DNA of 64,000 nucleotides from positions 442,447 through 506,446 of the forward strand of contig LM994626.1 in NCBI GenBank assembly GCA_000752675.2. The letters run 5' to 3'. The notes beneath the pieces are model-generated. The model did not search any database. It was not told where the DNA came from and worked only from the letters and a program-made list of their open reading frames with translations. Below, piece by piece: positions 52,397-60,370 of this stretch. How positions within the stretch are numbered: the stretch's first letter is position 1; every line of letters begins with the position of its first letter. Source of the DNA: a bacterium OL-1. GTDB lineage: Bacteria > Actinomycetota > Coriobacteriia > Coriobacteriales > Atopobiaceae. The position numbers and the translations under genes were made by a program.

Positions 52397-52909
52397 ATGG
52401 AGTTCACCGACGTTATCAAGAACCGCTACGCCTGCAAGAAGTACAGCAACCGTGCCGTGGAGGATGACAAGCTGGCGGCGATCCTCGAGGCCGGGCGCGT
52501 GGCGCCAACCGCGAAGAACCTGCAGGAGCAGCACGTCTACGTGCTGCAGTCCGCCGAGGCGCTCGAGAAGTTCGACGGCCTCACCCCCTGCCGCTACGGC
52601 GCACCAACCGTTCTTCTCGTCGCCTTCGACAACGAGAACGTCTACACCTACCCCGGCAGCGAGCGCACCTCGGGAGTCGAGGACGCAAGCATCGTGGCGA
52701 CCCACATGATTCTTGCCGCTGCGAACGAGGGCGTTGATTCCTGTTGGGTAAATCGCTTTAGCCCCGAGGAGGCCGCGAAGGCCTTTGGCCTGCCGGCAAA
52801 CGAAGTGGTTCTCTGCGCGATCGACCTTGGCTACGCGGCCGAGGGCGCGGGCCCGCTGCCCAACCACTCCTCGCGCAAGGAGCTGGCGCAGACCGTCACG
52901 CGGCTGTAG
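52397..52909 (+). CDS. Nitroreductase family protein
   Basis: 170 residues from ATG 52397 with AGGAGG. FMN-binding nitroreductase fold: FTDVIKNRYACKKYSNRAVE (R-x-S-x-R-like start), ILEAGRVAPTAKNLQEQHVY (APTA.NLQ), VEDASIVATHMILAAANEGV, DSCWVNRF, VVLCAIDLGYAAEGAGPLPN. Short form (~170 residues). Reduces nitro groups or quinones with NAD(P)H; true substrate unknown. Confidence 0.92.
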   Translation: MEFTDVIKNRYACKKYSNRAVEDDKLAAILEAGRVAPTAKNLQEQHVYVLQSAEALEKFDGLTPCRYGAPTVLLVAFDNENVYTYPGSERTSGVEDASIVATHMILAAANEGVDSCWVNRFSPEEAAKAFGLPANEVVLCAIDLGYAAEGAGPLPNHSSRKELAQTVTRL

Positions 52910-52930
52910 GGACTGGACCTCGACGCGAGC

Positions 52931-53085
52931 TTCTCGAACCGCATACCTCACACGCATACCTCTCGCGCATACCTCACACGTGTTGTTTCTTTTTTGATTT
53001 CTCCTCACTCTCAACTGGGATTTTGCCGTCCCACGCCTCAAAAGAGAAACCACGTGTGAGGTTTTATCTGCGCGAGAAGGACCTA
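52931..53085. repeat. Inverted-unit element, family CATACCTCACACG
   Basis: Three units of CGCATACCTC(ACACG) on the left face CCACGTGTGAGG and TATCTGCGCGAGAAG on the right. Inner arms CCTCACACGTG (52972–52982) and CACGTGTGAGG (53052–53062) are exact. The ~70-base core is T-rich. It lies between the nitroreductase and Hsp33 genes and could act as a bidirectional terminator. Confidence 0.7.
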
Positions 53086-53105
53086 CTTGTGACTGGCAAG
53101 GTACC

Positions 53106-54092
53106 TCATCGCAGCAGGTCGCGCAGCTCGTTCGGTTCGAAGTGGTAGTGCTCGCCGCAGAAGTGGCAGTACACGTCGGCGGGCTCGTTCTTGGAGATCA
53201 TGTCCTCCAGCTCGTCGCGGCCAAGCGCCAGCACCACACGGGTGGCGCGCTCGCGGTTGCATCCGCAGTGGAACTCCGCCGGCATGACGTCCAGCTCCTG
53301 GTACGAGAGACCATCCAGCACGTGGCGAAGGACGTCCGTGGGCTTCATGCCCTCCTCCAGCAGGTCCGTGACGGAACGCGTGCCGGTGAGGTTCTTCTCC
53401 AGGCGGTCCACCACTGCGTCCTCGCAGCCCGGCATCAGCTGCACGATAAACCCGCCCGCCTGGCGAATGCTCTGGTCGGTATCCACCAGCACGCCCACGC
53501 CCAGCGAGGTTGGCACCTGGTCGCTTGTGGCAAAGTAGTACGTGAGGTCGTCCCCTATCTCGCCGGAGACAAGTGGAACCTCGCTGGAATACGGCTCCAT
53601 GCCCGGCAGGTCGTGGACCACCGAGAGCGTCCCCGTGTGGTTCTCCCCCGCCACGGCTTCGCCCACGCTGAGCTTGCCCGCACTGTTGAGCGGTAGCCAC
53701 ACGTGCGGATGGTTGGCGAATCCCTTGGCCTGGCCGCGGTTGTTCGCGGTCACGGTGAGGCCGCCCACGGGACCCTCGCCGCGAATCACAAGGGTAATGA
53801 ACTCGTCGTCGTTCTTGGACATGGCGCCCATCATCATGCCCGCCATCAGGAGGCGCCCCAGCGCGGCGCTCACGACGGGCGAGGTCTGGTGGCGCTCGTG
53901 CAGCTCTTGGACGCTCGCGCGCGCCGTCACCGCAAAGGCGCGCACCTGGCCGTCGGCCGCCGTTCCGCGCACAATGTGGTCGCCGAGACGAACCGCCTCG
54001 TCGTTGAAGTCGATGACGTCGCTCTCACGCGCGGCCTGCTCGCTATTCTCGCTCGCGGCGCGGGCGCTGTTCTCGCTGTTCTCGTCTGCCAT
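53106..54092 (-). CDS. hslO: Redox-regulated chaperonin Hsp33
   Basis: 328 residues. The N-terminal chaperone domain includes GDHIVRGTAADGQVRAFAVT, QTSPVVSAALGRLLMAGMMM, LVIRGEGPVGGLTVTANNRG. The zinc redox switch has FHCGCNRERATR (CxC) and DVYCHFCGEHYHF (CxxC). Oxidation releases zinc and activates its holdase function in the cytoplasm. It has an acidic Ser/Ala/Glu N-terminal extension of ~25 residues not usual in Hsp33. GAGAGG lies upstream of the ATG. A TTTCGCTACCAT promoter-like box upstream is shared with the next gene. Confidence 0.97.
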   Translation of the reverse strand: MADENSENSARAASENSEQAARESDVIDFNDEAVRLGDHIVRGTAADGQVRAFAVTARASVQELHERHQTSPVVSAALGRLLMAGMMMGAMSKNDDEFITLVIRGEGPVGGLTVTANNRGQAKGFANHPHVWLPLNSAGKLSVGEAVAGENHTGTLSVVHDLPGMEPYSSEVPLVSGEIGDDLTYYFATSDQVPTSLGVGVLVDTDQSIRQAGGFIVQLMPGCEDAVVDRLEKNLTGTRSVTDLLEEGMKPTDVLRHVLDGLSYQELDVMPAEFHCGCNRERATRVVLALGRDELEDMISKNEPADVYCHFCGEHYHFEPNELRDLLR

Positions 54093-54120
54093 GTTTTTCC
54101 TCTCTTCTCATCTATTGGGC

Positions 54121-54138
54121 ACCATGGTAGCGAAACGA
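54121..54138 (-). promoter_or_regulatory. Promoter-like box shared by hslO and the phosphatase gene
   Basis: Minus strand TCTCGTTTCGCTACCATG, with TACCAT as a possible −10. The same TCTCGTTTCGCTACCATT occurs at 55021–55038 before the histidine phosphatase gene. Confidence 0.4.
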
Positions 54139-54188
54139 GACGAGCGGCAGCCGCAACGAGAGGCGCGGCGCCGACCGGCGCAACCGGG

Positions 54189-54320
54189 CTTCCGGTTGGC
54201 AGCAGTTATTGTTCAAACCCTTATGTGGCTGCGGCTCCACGCAAACTTGGGCAGTTTCCGGACAAAATCTTCGCTGGAGAAACCACAGAACGTCCGATTT
54301 CTGCCCGACAGCGCGCGGGG
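54189..54320. repeat. Composite repeat: TTCCGGTTGRCAGCAGTT start joined to a GGGCAG…CTGCCCGAC inverted repeat
   Basis: It begins CTTCCGGTTGGCAGCAGTTA, AACCCTTATGTGGCTGCGGC like the elements at 49670 and 59660, then switches to TTGGGCAGTTTCCGGAC … GTCCGATTTCTGCCCGAC (54247–54309), the inverted pair also seen at 59893–59958. Confidence 0.75.
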
Positions 54321-54385
54321 AGCGGGGTGGACAGCCGCGCGGAAGCCGAGAAGCCCCGGCGACCCAAATCGAAGCGCTTCTGACC

Positions 54386-54979
54386 TCACCCGCGCTCGGC
54401 GTCAGCAACCTCCACCGGCACGCTAAACGCCCCGTCTCGCCAGACGCACTGGTAGACGGCACAGTTCCCAATGAACTTCGACCAGTAGCCCCCACGTGAA
54501 CCCGGCGTGAGGTACTCGAGGATGCCCTTCATCAGGATTGCATGCGTGGAGACAAGGACGCGCTCCCCGGACGAGCGCGCGACGTCCTCGATGAACCGGC
54601 CCGCCCGCGCCGTCACGGACGAGAGCTGCTCCATACCGGCAGGCGCCGGGTTGCGCGCAAAGTCGCTGAAGAACGTGACGACCTCTGGCACGAGTTTCCG
54701 CAGGTCCATGCCCTCGTAGGGGCCGTAATCCATCTCCAGGAGACGGTCGTCCGTCTTAACCGGCACGTTTCCGCCCGCGACAATCCGCGCGGTCTCGACC
54801 GCGCGGCCAAGCGGACTCGAGTAGACCCGGTCGAACAGAATCCCGCGCTCATCGAGAAGCGCCCGCACGCGTCGCGCCTGCTCGCGGCCCTGCTCGTTGA
54901 GAGGGACATCCCTTCTCCCCTGCAGCTCGTGGCGCAGGTTGGCGTCGGTCTGCCCATGTCGAATGACGTAGATGTCCAT
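54386..54979 (-). CDS. Histidine phosphatase family protein
   Basis: 197 residues from ATG 54979 (GGGAGG). DIYVIRHGQTDANLRHELQG carries the RHG catalytic His; VYSSPLGRAVETARI, LLEMDYGPYEGMDL and VLVSTHAILMKGILEYL (second His) complete the phosphoglycerate-mutase-like fold. Substrate not defined (candidates include sugar phosphates and nucleotides). Separate small transcription unit with the shared promoter-like box upstream. Confidence 0.9.
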   Translation of the reverse strand: MDIYVIRHGQTDANLRHELQGRRDVPLNEQGREQARRVRALLDERGILFDRVYSSPLGRAVETARIVAGGNVPVKTDDRLLEMDYGPYEGMDLRKLVPEVVTFFSDFARNPAPAGMEQLSSVTARAGRFIEDVARSSGERVLVSTHAILMKGILEYLTPGSRGGYWSKFIGNCAVYQCVWRDGAFSVPVEVADAERG

Positions 54980-55020
54980 GCCTGCCTCCCTGCGCCACGC
55001 CCTTCTTGTCCACCGGAACA

Positions 55021-55038
55021 ATGGTAGCGAAACGAGAG
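55021..55038 (-). promoter_or_regulatory. Promoter-like box before the histidine phosphatase gene
   Basis: Minus strand TCTCGTTTCGCTACCATT, nearly identical to the box before hslO. Confidence 0.4.
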
Positions 55039-55056
55039 GAGCAGACCAGAGGAGTG

Positions 55057-55347
55057 TCAGACCGCCACCGCCACGTCAAGCTTATAGCCCAATGCCCTAA
55101 CCACCTTCTGGACCGTAGCGAAAGACGGGTTGCCCGAAGGAGAAAGCGCCTTGTAGAGGCCATCTCGTGTGATGCCTGTCTCATGGGCGAGCTGAGTCAT
55201 GCCTCGCGCGCGAGCAACGTCGCCGAGAGCCGCAGACACGAGGGATGGGTCACCATCCTCGAGCGCCGCGTTAAGGTAGGCGACAATGTCCTCGTCCGTA
55301 TCCAGAAACTCTGCCGCATCGTAAGCGGCTGCCTTCTTCGCTTCCAT
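55057..55347 (-). CDS. Addiction-module antidote protein (HigA-like, orphan)
   Basis: 96 residues. The pattern AAEFLDTDEDIVAYLNAALE, DPSLVSAALGDVARARGMTQ, LAHETGITRDGLYKALSPSG, NPSFATVQKVVRALGYKLDV is that of the putative addiction-module antidote family with a C-terminal HTH. It follows the RelE/HigB-type toxin fragment by 17 bases, the normal toxin–antitoxin order. Because the toxin is truncated, the antitoxin is orphaned. Confidence 0.9.
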   Translation of the reverse strand: MEAKKAAAYDAAEFLDTDEDIVAYLNAALEDGDPSLVSAALGDVARARGMTQLAHETGITRDGLYKALSPSGNPSFATVQKVVRALGYKLDVAVAV

Positions 55348-55364
55348 TGCTTGCCTCCCTCGAT

Positions 55365-55514
55365 CTACTCGTACTCCTTGTTGAGCTGTTTGGCCTTAGC
55401 GATGTCTCGCTGCTGGGTAGACTTATCGCCACCAATGAGCAGCAGAATAAGTTCATTTCCGCGCCACGAGAAGTACAGACGGTAACCTGGCCCATAGTCT
55501 ATACGCCACGCGCC
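55365..55514 (-). pseudogene. RelE/HigB-type toxin, N-terminally truncated
   Basis: 49 residues remain: [47 protein letters not shown]. This is the second half of a Gp49/HigB-like RNase toxin (D.GPGYR.YF … LL.GGDK..Q..DI..A). The first ~50 residues are missing; the frame begins right at the TAG stop of the MetE-like gene, which lies in the same frame. Confidence 0.85.
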
Positions 55515-56654
55515 CTAATCTCCCCAGACGCGCTCCGCGATGCGACGCACCAGGGCAATCTTGGCCCACTGGTCGTCCTCGGTGAGGACGTTGCCCTCTT
55601 CGGTCGAGGAGAAGCCGCACTGCGTGGAGAGGCGCAGGTGGTCGAGCGGCACGTACTTCTCAGCCTCGTGGATGCGCGCGATGACGGTGTCCTCGTCCTC
55701 CAGCTCGGGGAACTTGGACGTCACCAAGCCCAGGACCACAATCTGGTCGCGGATATGGCGCAGCGGCTCAAAGTCGCCCGCGCGGTCGGAGTCGTACTCG
55801 AGGAAGAACCCATCGTAGTTTGCGTGCGAGAAGAGCGTCTCAGCGATCGGCTCGTAGCCACCCGAGGAGAACCAGGTCGATCGGAAGTTGCCACGGCAGA
55901 TGTGCGTCGTGATGGTCATGTCCGCCGGCTTTGCCTCGAGCGCGCGGTTGATGGTCTTCACATAGCGCTTGGCCACGGCGTCGAGGTTGATGCCCTGGGC
56001 CTCGTAGGCGGCGCGCTTGTCCGCGTCGCAGAACTCTCCCCAGCTCGTGTCGTCAAACTGCAGGTAGCGGCAGCCCTCGTCGTAAAAGGCCTTGATGGCG
56101 TGCTGGTACGCCACGGCGATGTCCTCAAAGAGGCGCTCGTCGCCGTCCGGCCCCGCGTAGCGGTCGATGGGCCGGTACGTGGCCTTGCCGCGCACGCAGG
56201 GAATGAGGTGCAGCATGGAGGGCGCGGGGATGGTCAGCTTTGTGGGGTAGCCGCCCGCGATCTTCTGGAGGCGACGGAAGTGCTCGAGGAACGGGTGATC
56301 CGGCCCAAAGTCGACCTTGCCCGTGAAGCGCAGCTGCGCGCCCTTGGGCTTGGGGCCCTTGAACTCCACGGACCAGGTGTCGGCAGAGATCTCCTCCACG
56401 CCGTCGAGCGCGGCGAGAAAGTCCAGGTGCCACATGGCGCGACGGAACTCGCCGTCGGTGACGGCGCGCAGGCCGGCGGCCTTCTCCTTTTGCACGAGCT
56501 CGGCGATGCACTCGTCCTCGACAGCCGTGAGCTGGGCCTGATCGATCTTTTCAGCCGCATACTCGGCGCGGGCCTTCTTCAGGCGCTCCGGCCTGAGGAA
56601 GCTTCCAACAATGTCGTAGGTGTAGGGCGGCTGCTTGAGCGTGGAGGCGGGCAT
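55515..56654 (-). CDS. Cobalamin-independent methionine synthase family protein (YxjG/YxjH-type)
   Basis: 379 residues, corresponding to the C-terminal catalytic half of MetE. DIVGSFLRPERLKKARAEYA, RAVTDGEFRRAMWHLDFLAA, RYLQFDDTSWGEF, ITTHICRGNFRSTWFSSGGY and RLSTQCGFSSTEEGN. The His and Cys of THICRGN and the Cys of TQCGF are the zinc ligands that activate homocysteine. Stand-alone forms use a methyl donor not fully defined. AAGGAG precedes ATG 56654. Directly followed by the truncated toxin. Confidence 0.9.
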   Translation of the reverse strand: MPASTLKQPPYTYDIVGSFLRPERLKKARAEYAAEKIDQAQLTAVEDECIAELVQKEKAAGLRAVTDGEFRRAMWHLDFLAALDGVEEISADTWSVEFKGPKPKGAQLRFTGKVDFGPDHPFLEHFRRLQKIAGGYPTKLTIPAPSMLHLIPCVRGKATYRPIDRYAGPDGDERLFEDIAVAYQHAIKAFYDEGCRYLQFDDTSWGEFCDADKRAAYEAQGINLDAVAKRYVKTINRALEAKPADMTITTHICRGNFRSTWFSSGGYEPIAETLFSHANYDGFFLEYDSDRAGDFEPLRHIRDQIVVLGLVTSKFPELEDEDTVIARIHEAEKYVPLDHLRLSTQCGFSSTEEGNVLTEDDQWAKIALVRRIAERVWGD

Positions 56655-56820
56655 GGTTGCTCCTTGTCACGAGGGATGGTTGCAAATTTGTTCTCCATCC
56701 ATGATGGCAGAAGGGCGAGGCATGAGAGCGTATCTATCTTCTATCGCGTTCCATAGCCTGTGGCTATGGTTTTGGACGAGCAGCCCGCCGGCGGCGGACG
56801 GGCGGCAGGCCAGTCAATCG

Positions 56821-56921
56821 AAACCTGCGGCTTAATAGAAGCCTGGCGACAAGGGTCAAGCCATCTACCTGCGGTTCTTCTCGACACACCTTGTCCGAGA
56901 CTACTATTAAGCCGCAGGTTT
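56821..56921. repeat. Inverted-repeat element, family AAACCTGCGGCTTAATAG, copy 1
   Basis: Perfect 18-bp terminal arms: AAACCTGCGGCTTAATAG (56821–56838) and CTATTAAGCCGCAGGTTT (56904–56921). 101 bases in total. Interior CCTGGCGA … CTACCTGCGGTTCTTCTC is shared with the copy at 60371. It lies in the divergent space upstream of both the MetE-like and the PPDK_N-type genes. Confidence 0.9.
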
Positions 56922-57032
56922 TCCCGAGCCACCCCAACCGCCAGCCACCCGCAGCCGTCCACCAGCCAGAAGCTGCGCGGCCGCCGCCCTGCGACCAGCT
57001 AGGATTGCCTCAACCCACGCGAGGAGGCAGAT

Positions 57033-59624
57033 ATGGCAGCGTTCGATCGTGTACCCAGCGGCATCGACGGCCTGGACGAGGTGCTCGACTCCATCCGCCT
57101 GGGCGACAACGTGGTCTGGCAGGTCAGCTCGCTCGACGAGTTCCGCCCCATTGCAGACGCCTTTGTCGGCCGCTCGGTGGCAGACGGCAGAAACGTTGTC
57201 TACCTGCGCTTTGCCTCTCACAGACGGATCATCGCCCGCGGCACGCCCGGCGTTGTCGAGGTCGATCTCGACCCCAGGAAGGGCTTCGAGACCTTCACCA
57301 TGCAGGTGCACGACGTGATCACGCGCGAGGGCCCCGAGACGTTCTACGTGTTCGACAGCCTGTCCGACCTGCAGGTTGCGTGGTCCGCCGACCTCACCAT
57401 GGGGAACTTCTTCCGCCTCACCTGCCCGTACCTGTTCTCGCTCGACACGGTGGCGTACTTCCCCATCATCAAGGGCGACCACTCCTTTGCGGCCATCGCA
57501 AAGATTCACGACACGACGCAGCTCCTCATTGACGTCTCACCGGACGAGGGCGGCCTCTTCATCCACCCCCTCAAGGTCTGGCGCCGCTACTCCCCTACCA
57601 TGTTCCTCGCGCATCGCCTCGACCTTGCCACGGGAGAGGTGCGCGCCCTCACCTCGGGCGTCGACACCAGCCGCTTCTACGCGCGCATGAGCGAGGAGAT
57701 GAACGGCGCCGCCGACCGCGACATAGACTCCTGGGACCGGTTCTTCCTGCAGGCACGTGCCAGCTACCAGCACGGCGAGGACATGCGGCGCGCCTGTCGC
57801 AAGATGTGCAACATGATGATGACGAGAGACCCGCGCATGCGCACGCTTGTGCAAAAGTACTTCTCGCCCACCGACTACTTTGACGTGCGGCGGCGCATGG
57901 TGGGGACCGGCATGGTTGGCGGCAAGTCCTGCGGCATGCTTTTGTCGCGCAAGATTGTCGAGAAGAACCTGCCCGAGGTCGTTGGCCTGCTGGAGCCGCA
58001 CGACTCGTTCTACGTGGGCACGGACGTCTTCTATACGTTCATTGTCGAGAACGACCTGTGGCCGCTGCGCATCGCGCAACGCGGCGACGGCTACCTGCGC
58101 GTGGCGGATTCTCTGGCGCAGGGCATCGAGAATGGAACCTTCCCGCCGGAGATAGAGCAGGGCTTCCGTCGCGTCCTGGACTACTTTGGCCAGGTTCCCA
58201 TCATTGTGCGATCGTCCAGCTGTCTTGAGGACGCGTTTGGGAACGCCTTCGCCGGCAAGTACGACTCGGTGTTCCTGCCCAACGTGGGTGACCCCGAGGA
58301 GCGGCTTCGCGAGTTCGAGCGCGCCGTCAAGCGCGTGTACGCGTCGACCATGAACCCCTCGGCGCTGGAATACCGCCGGCGCAACGGGCTGGACACGGCC
58401 GAGGAGGAGATGGCGCTTCTCGTTCAGCGTGTGAGCGGTTCTCGCTACGGCGACGCGTACTTCATGCCCACGGCTGCGGGCATTGGCTATTCTCGCAGCG
58501 CATACCGCTGGCTTCCGGACATGGACCCCTCCGCCGGCATGCTTAGGCTGGTGATGGGCCTTGGCACAAAGGCGGTGGACCGCACCGAGCGTGACTACCC
58601 TCGGCTTGTGAGCCTAGACAGGCCAAACGCCACCACGATGGTCACAGATGCGGACCGGCACCGCTTCTGCCAGCGCGGATGCGACCTTATCGACCTCGCG
58701 GGCGGAGCGTTTGCCGAGAAGCCCTGCACAGACATCGCGCCCCTCATGCCGGCGTCGGTGCGACCCATGGTGATGGAGCACGACCGCGAGGCCGAGCGCA
58801 TGCTGCGCGACCGCGGCCAGCGGCGGGAGGTGACGTTTGCCTCGTGCGCGGGGCTTGCGGGCGACAGGCGCTTCACCACGGCCATGCGCAAGATCCTGCG
58901 CGCGCTGCAGGAGGCGTACGACTACGCCGTCGACATCGAGTTCACCGTGAACGTGGACAGGGCGAGCGGCGAGGAGAGCGAGCCACGCTTTGTGATCAAC
59001 CTGCTGCAATGCCGGCCGTTGCAGTCCTTCAAGGGCACGGGATCCGTTGAGGTGCCCGCCACGTCTGGCCCGGTGCTGCTCCGCGCTGCCGAGGACACCA
59101 TGGGCGCCTCGATGCAGACGGGGGTCGACTTTGTCTGTGTGGTCGATGCCGCAGGTTATCGAGCATGTCCGCACGGCAAGCGGCCGGGCGTTGCACGCGC
59201 TGTTGGCGAGGCCACGCGCAGGGTGCGCGAGGCGTTGGGCGCCACCGCGGTGCTTCTCGCACCTGGCCGGATTGGCACCTCGTCCCCCGACCTGGGCGTG
59301 CCCGTCACCTTTGCCGAGATAGCCGCCTTCCGGGCGATCGTCGAGTACGCCGATGCCGCCCACGGGTTCTCCCCCGAGCTGTCGTATGGCAGCCACATGT
59401 TCCAGGACCTCGTCGAGCAGGACATCCTCTATTGCGCGGCGCTCGAGCGCGGAGCGACCGTCTTCGACCGCAGCGTGCTTTCCAACCTGCCGCAGGTAGG
59501 GCTCGATGCCGCCGCCGGGGACCCCGACATCGCGGCATGCATTCGCCTGTACGACGCGCGCGGACGTGACCTAGGGCTGTGGCACGACCTCATGAGCGGC
59601 AAGACGCTCATGGCATTTGCGTGA
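57033..59624 (+). CDS. PEP/pyruvate-binding (PPDK_N) protein with a degenerate KaiC-like N-terminus
   Basis: 863 residues, GAGGAGG site. Residues ~1–210 resemble a KaiC/RecA module (PSGIDGLDEVLDSIRLGDNV, TFYVFDSLSDLQVAWSADLT), but the Walker A GxxxxGK(T/S) is absent (GDNVVWQVSSLDEF in its place). Residues ~285–660 are a PEP/pyruvate-dikinase N-terminal ATP-grasp domain: GMVGGKSCGMLLSRKIVEK, IIVRSSSCLEDAFGNAFAGK, MALLVQRVSGSRYGDAYFMP. The PPDK phospho-His and PEP domains are missing. The last ~200 residues are unassigned. Probably an ATP-dependent phosphotransferase or a regulator. Confidence 0.85.
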   Translation: MAAFDRVPSGIDGLDEVLDSIRLGDNVVWQVSSLDEFRPIADAFVGRSVADGRNVVYLRFASHRRIIARGTPGVVEVDLDPRKGFETFTMQVHDVITREGPETFYVFDSLSDLQVAWSADLTMGNFFRLTCPYLFSLDTVAYFPIIKGDHSFAAIAKIHDTTQLLIDVSPDEGGLFIHPLKVWRRYSPTMFLAHRLDLATGEVRALTSGVDTSRFYARMSEEMNGAADRDIDSWDRFFLQARASYQHGEDMRRACRKMCNMMMTRDPRMRTLVQKYFSPTDYFDVRRRMVGTGMVGGKSCGMLLSRKIVEKNLPEVVGLLEPHDSFYVGTDVFYTFIVENDLWPLRIAQRGDGYLRVADSLAQGIENGTFPPEIEQGFRRVLDYFGQVPIIVRSSSCLEDAFGNAFAGKYDSVFLPNVGDPEERLREFERAVKRVYASTMNPSALEYRRRNGLDTAEEEMALLVQRVSGSRYGDAYFMPTAAGIGYSRSAYRWLPDMDPSAGMLRLVMGLGTKAVDRTERDYPRLVSLDRPNATTMVTDADRHRFCQRGCDLIDLAGGAFAEKPCTDIAPLMPASVRPMVMEHDREAERMLRDRGQRREVTFASCAGLAGDRRFTTAMRKILRALQEAYDYAVDIEFTVNVDRASGEESEPRFVINLLQCRPLQSFKGTGSVEVPATSGPVLLRAAEDTMGASMQTGVDFVCVVDAAGYRACPHGKRPGVARAVGEATRRVREALGATAVLLAPGRIGTSSPDLGVPVTFAEIAAFRAIVEYADAAHGFSPELSYGSHMFQDLVEQDILYCAALERGATVFDRSVLSNLPQVGLDAAAGDPDIAACIRLYDARGRDLGLWHDLMSGKTLMAFA

Positions 59625-59815
59625 GGGAGGCGGGGGCCGTCGCCTTGCCGGCAGTTTAAACGGACTTCCGGTTGGCAGCAGTTTTGGTAAGAGTTCTTAT
59701 GTGACTGCAGGTTGGTGGCAATTCGCTGACCTGGGGTTTATCAGACTTCGAACCATTCGATACTTGGGGTACCCCCGAAAAACCATAGCCCAACCGTCAA
59801 TCTGCGCCATCCGGC
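59625..59815. repeat. Intergenic repeat, family TTCCGGTTGRCAGCAGTT, copy D
   Basis: From ~59660: CTTCCGGTTGGCAGCAGTTT, TCTTATGTGACTGCAGGTTG, GTGGCAATTCGCTGACCTGG, GGTTTATCAGACTTCG, ATACTTGGGGTACCCCCGAA, AAACCATAGCCCAACCG. Near-identical to 49670–49825, and same order. Confidence 0.85.
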
Positions 59816-59892
59816 ACCCGGGTGGCGCGCGGGCGGCCTCGGTTTGCCATCCCGTTGCTCCCCTGTAGCTCCCCAGCAGCTCCCCCATACGC

Positions 59893-59958
59893 TGTCGGGC
59901 AGTTTTCAGACGTTTTACGGCCGTCCCGGCCTGTATTATGTCCGAAAGCTGCCCGACA
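59893..59958. repeat. GTCGGGCAG…CTGCCCGAC inverted repeat
   Basis: TGTCGGGCAGTTTTCAGACG faces TGTCCGAAAGCTGCCCGACA with ~28 bases between. Same arms as in the composite repeat at 54247–54309. It sits at the broken 5' end of the hydrolase relic. Confidence 0.75.
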
Positions 59959-59965
59959 ATACCCT

Positions 59966-60296
59966 TGGAGCAGGGCAGACGGCCTGCGAGGACCCTTCGC
60001 GCGCCATCGCCTTTGTGCGCGATAACGCCTCTGAGCTGGGGATTGATGGGGGTCTCAGCGGTTACTCCATCTGGGGCGGCTCGGCGGGCGCCCGCATGGC
60101 CGATTGGGTGGGCACCTCCGACGGCATCGCAAACTGGCGGACGATGCAGGCGCGCATCGAGCAAATCCAGGCAAACGGCACGCCGGCCACCATCGAGGTG
60201 TTCGACGGGCTCTCCCATGGCTTTGGCCTGGGCACCGGAATGGTTGTCGAAGGCTGGATCGACCGTGCCGCGGACTTCTGGGACGAGCAGTCGTAG
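59966..60296 (+). pseudogene. Alpha/beta-hydrolase (esterase/lipase-like) relic
   Basis: The sequence keeps DPSRAIAFVRDNASELGIDG, SIWGGSAGARMADWVGT (nucleophile GxSxG-like), then jumps to NGTPATIEVFDGLSHGFGLG (catalytic His) and WIDRAADFWDEQS. The first ~100 residues and an internal ~80 residues that normally carry the acid residue are missing. No start with a ribosome-binding site. A dead remnant whose 5' break coincides with an inverted repeat. Confidence 0.75.
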
Positions 60297-60370
60297 AGGC
60301 GCGGGCCGCGCGGGGCCGCGCACGTCGTGCTCGCTGGCGACGGGTTGGCTGCCGCCGCGGCCTCGACCCT

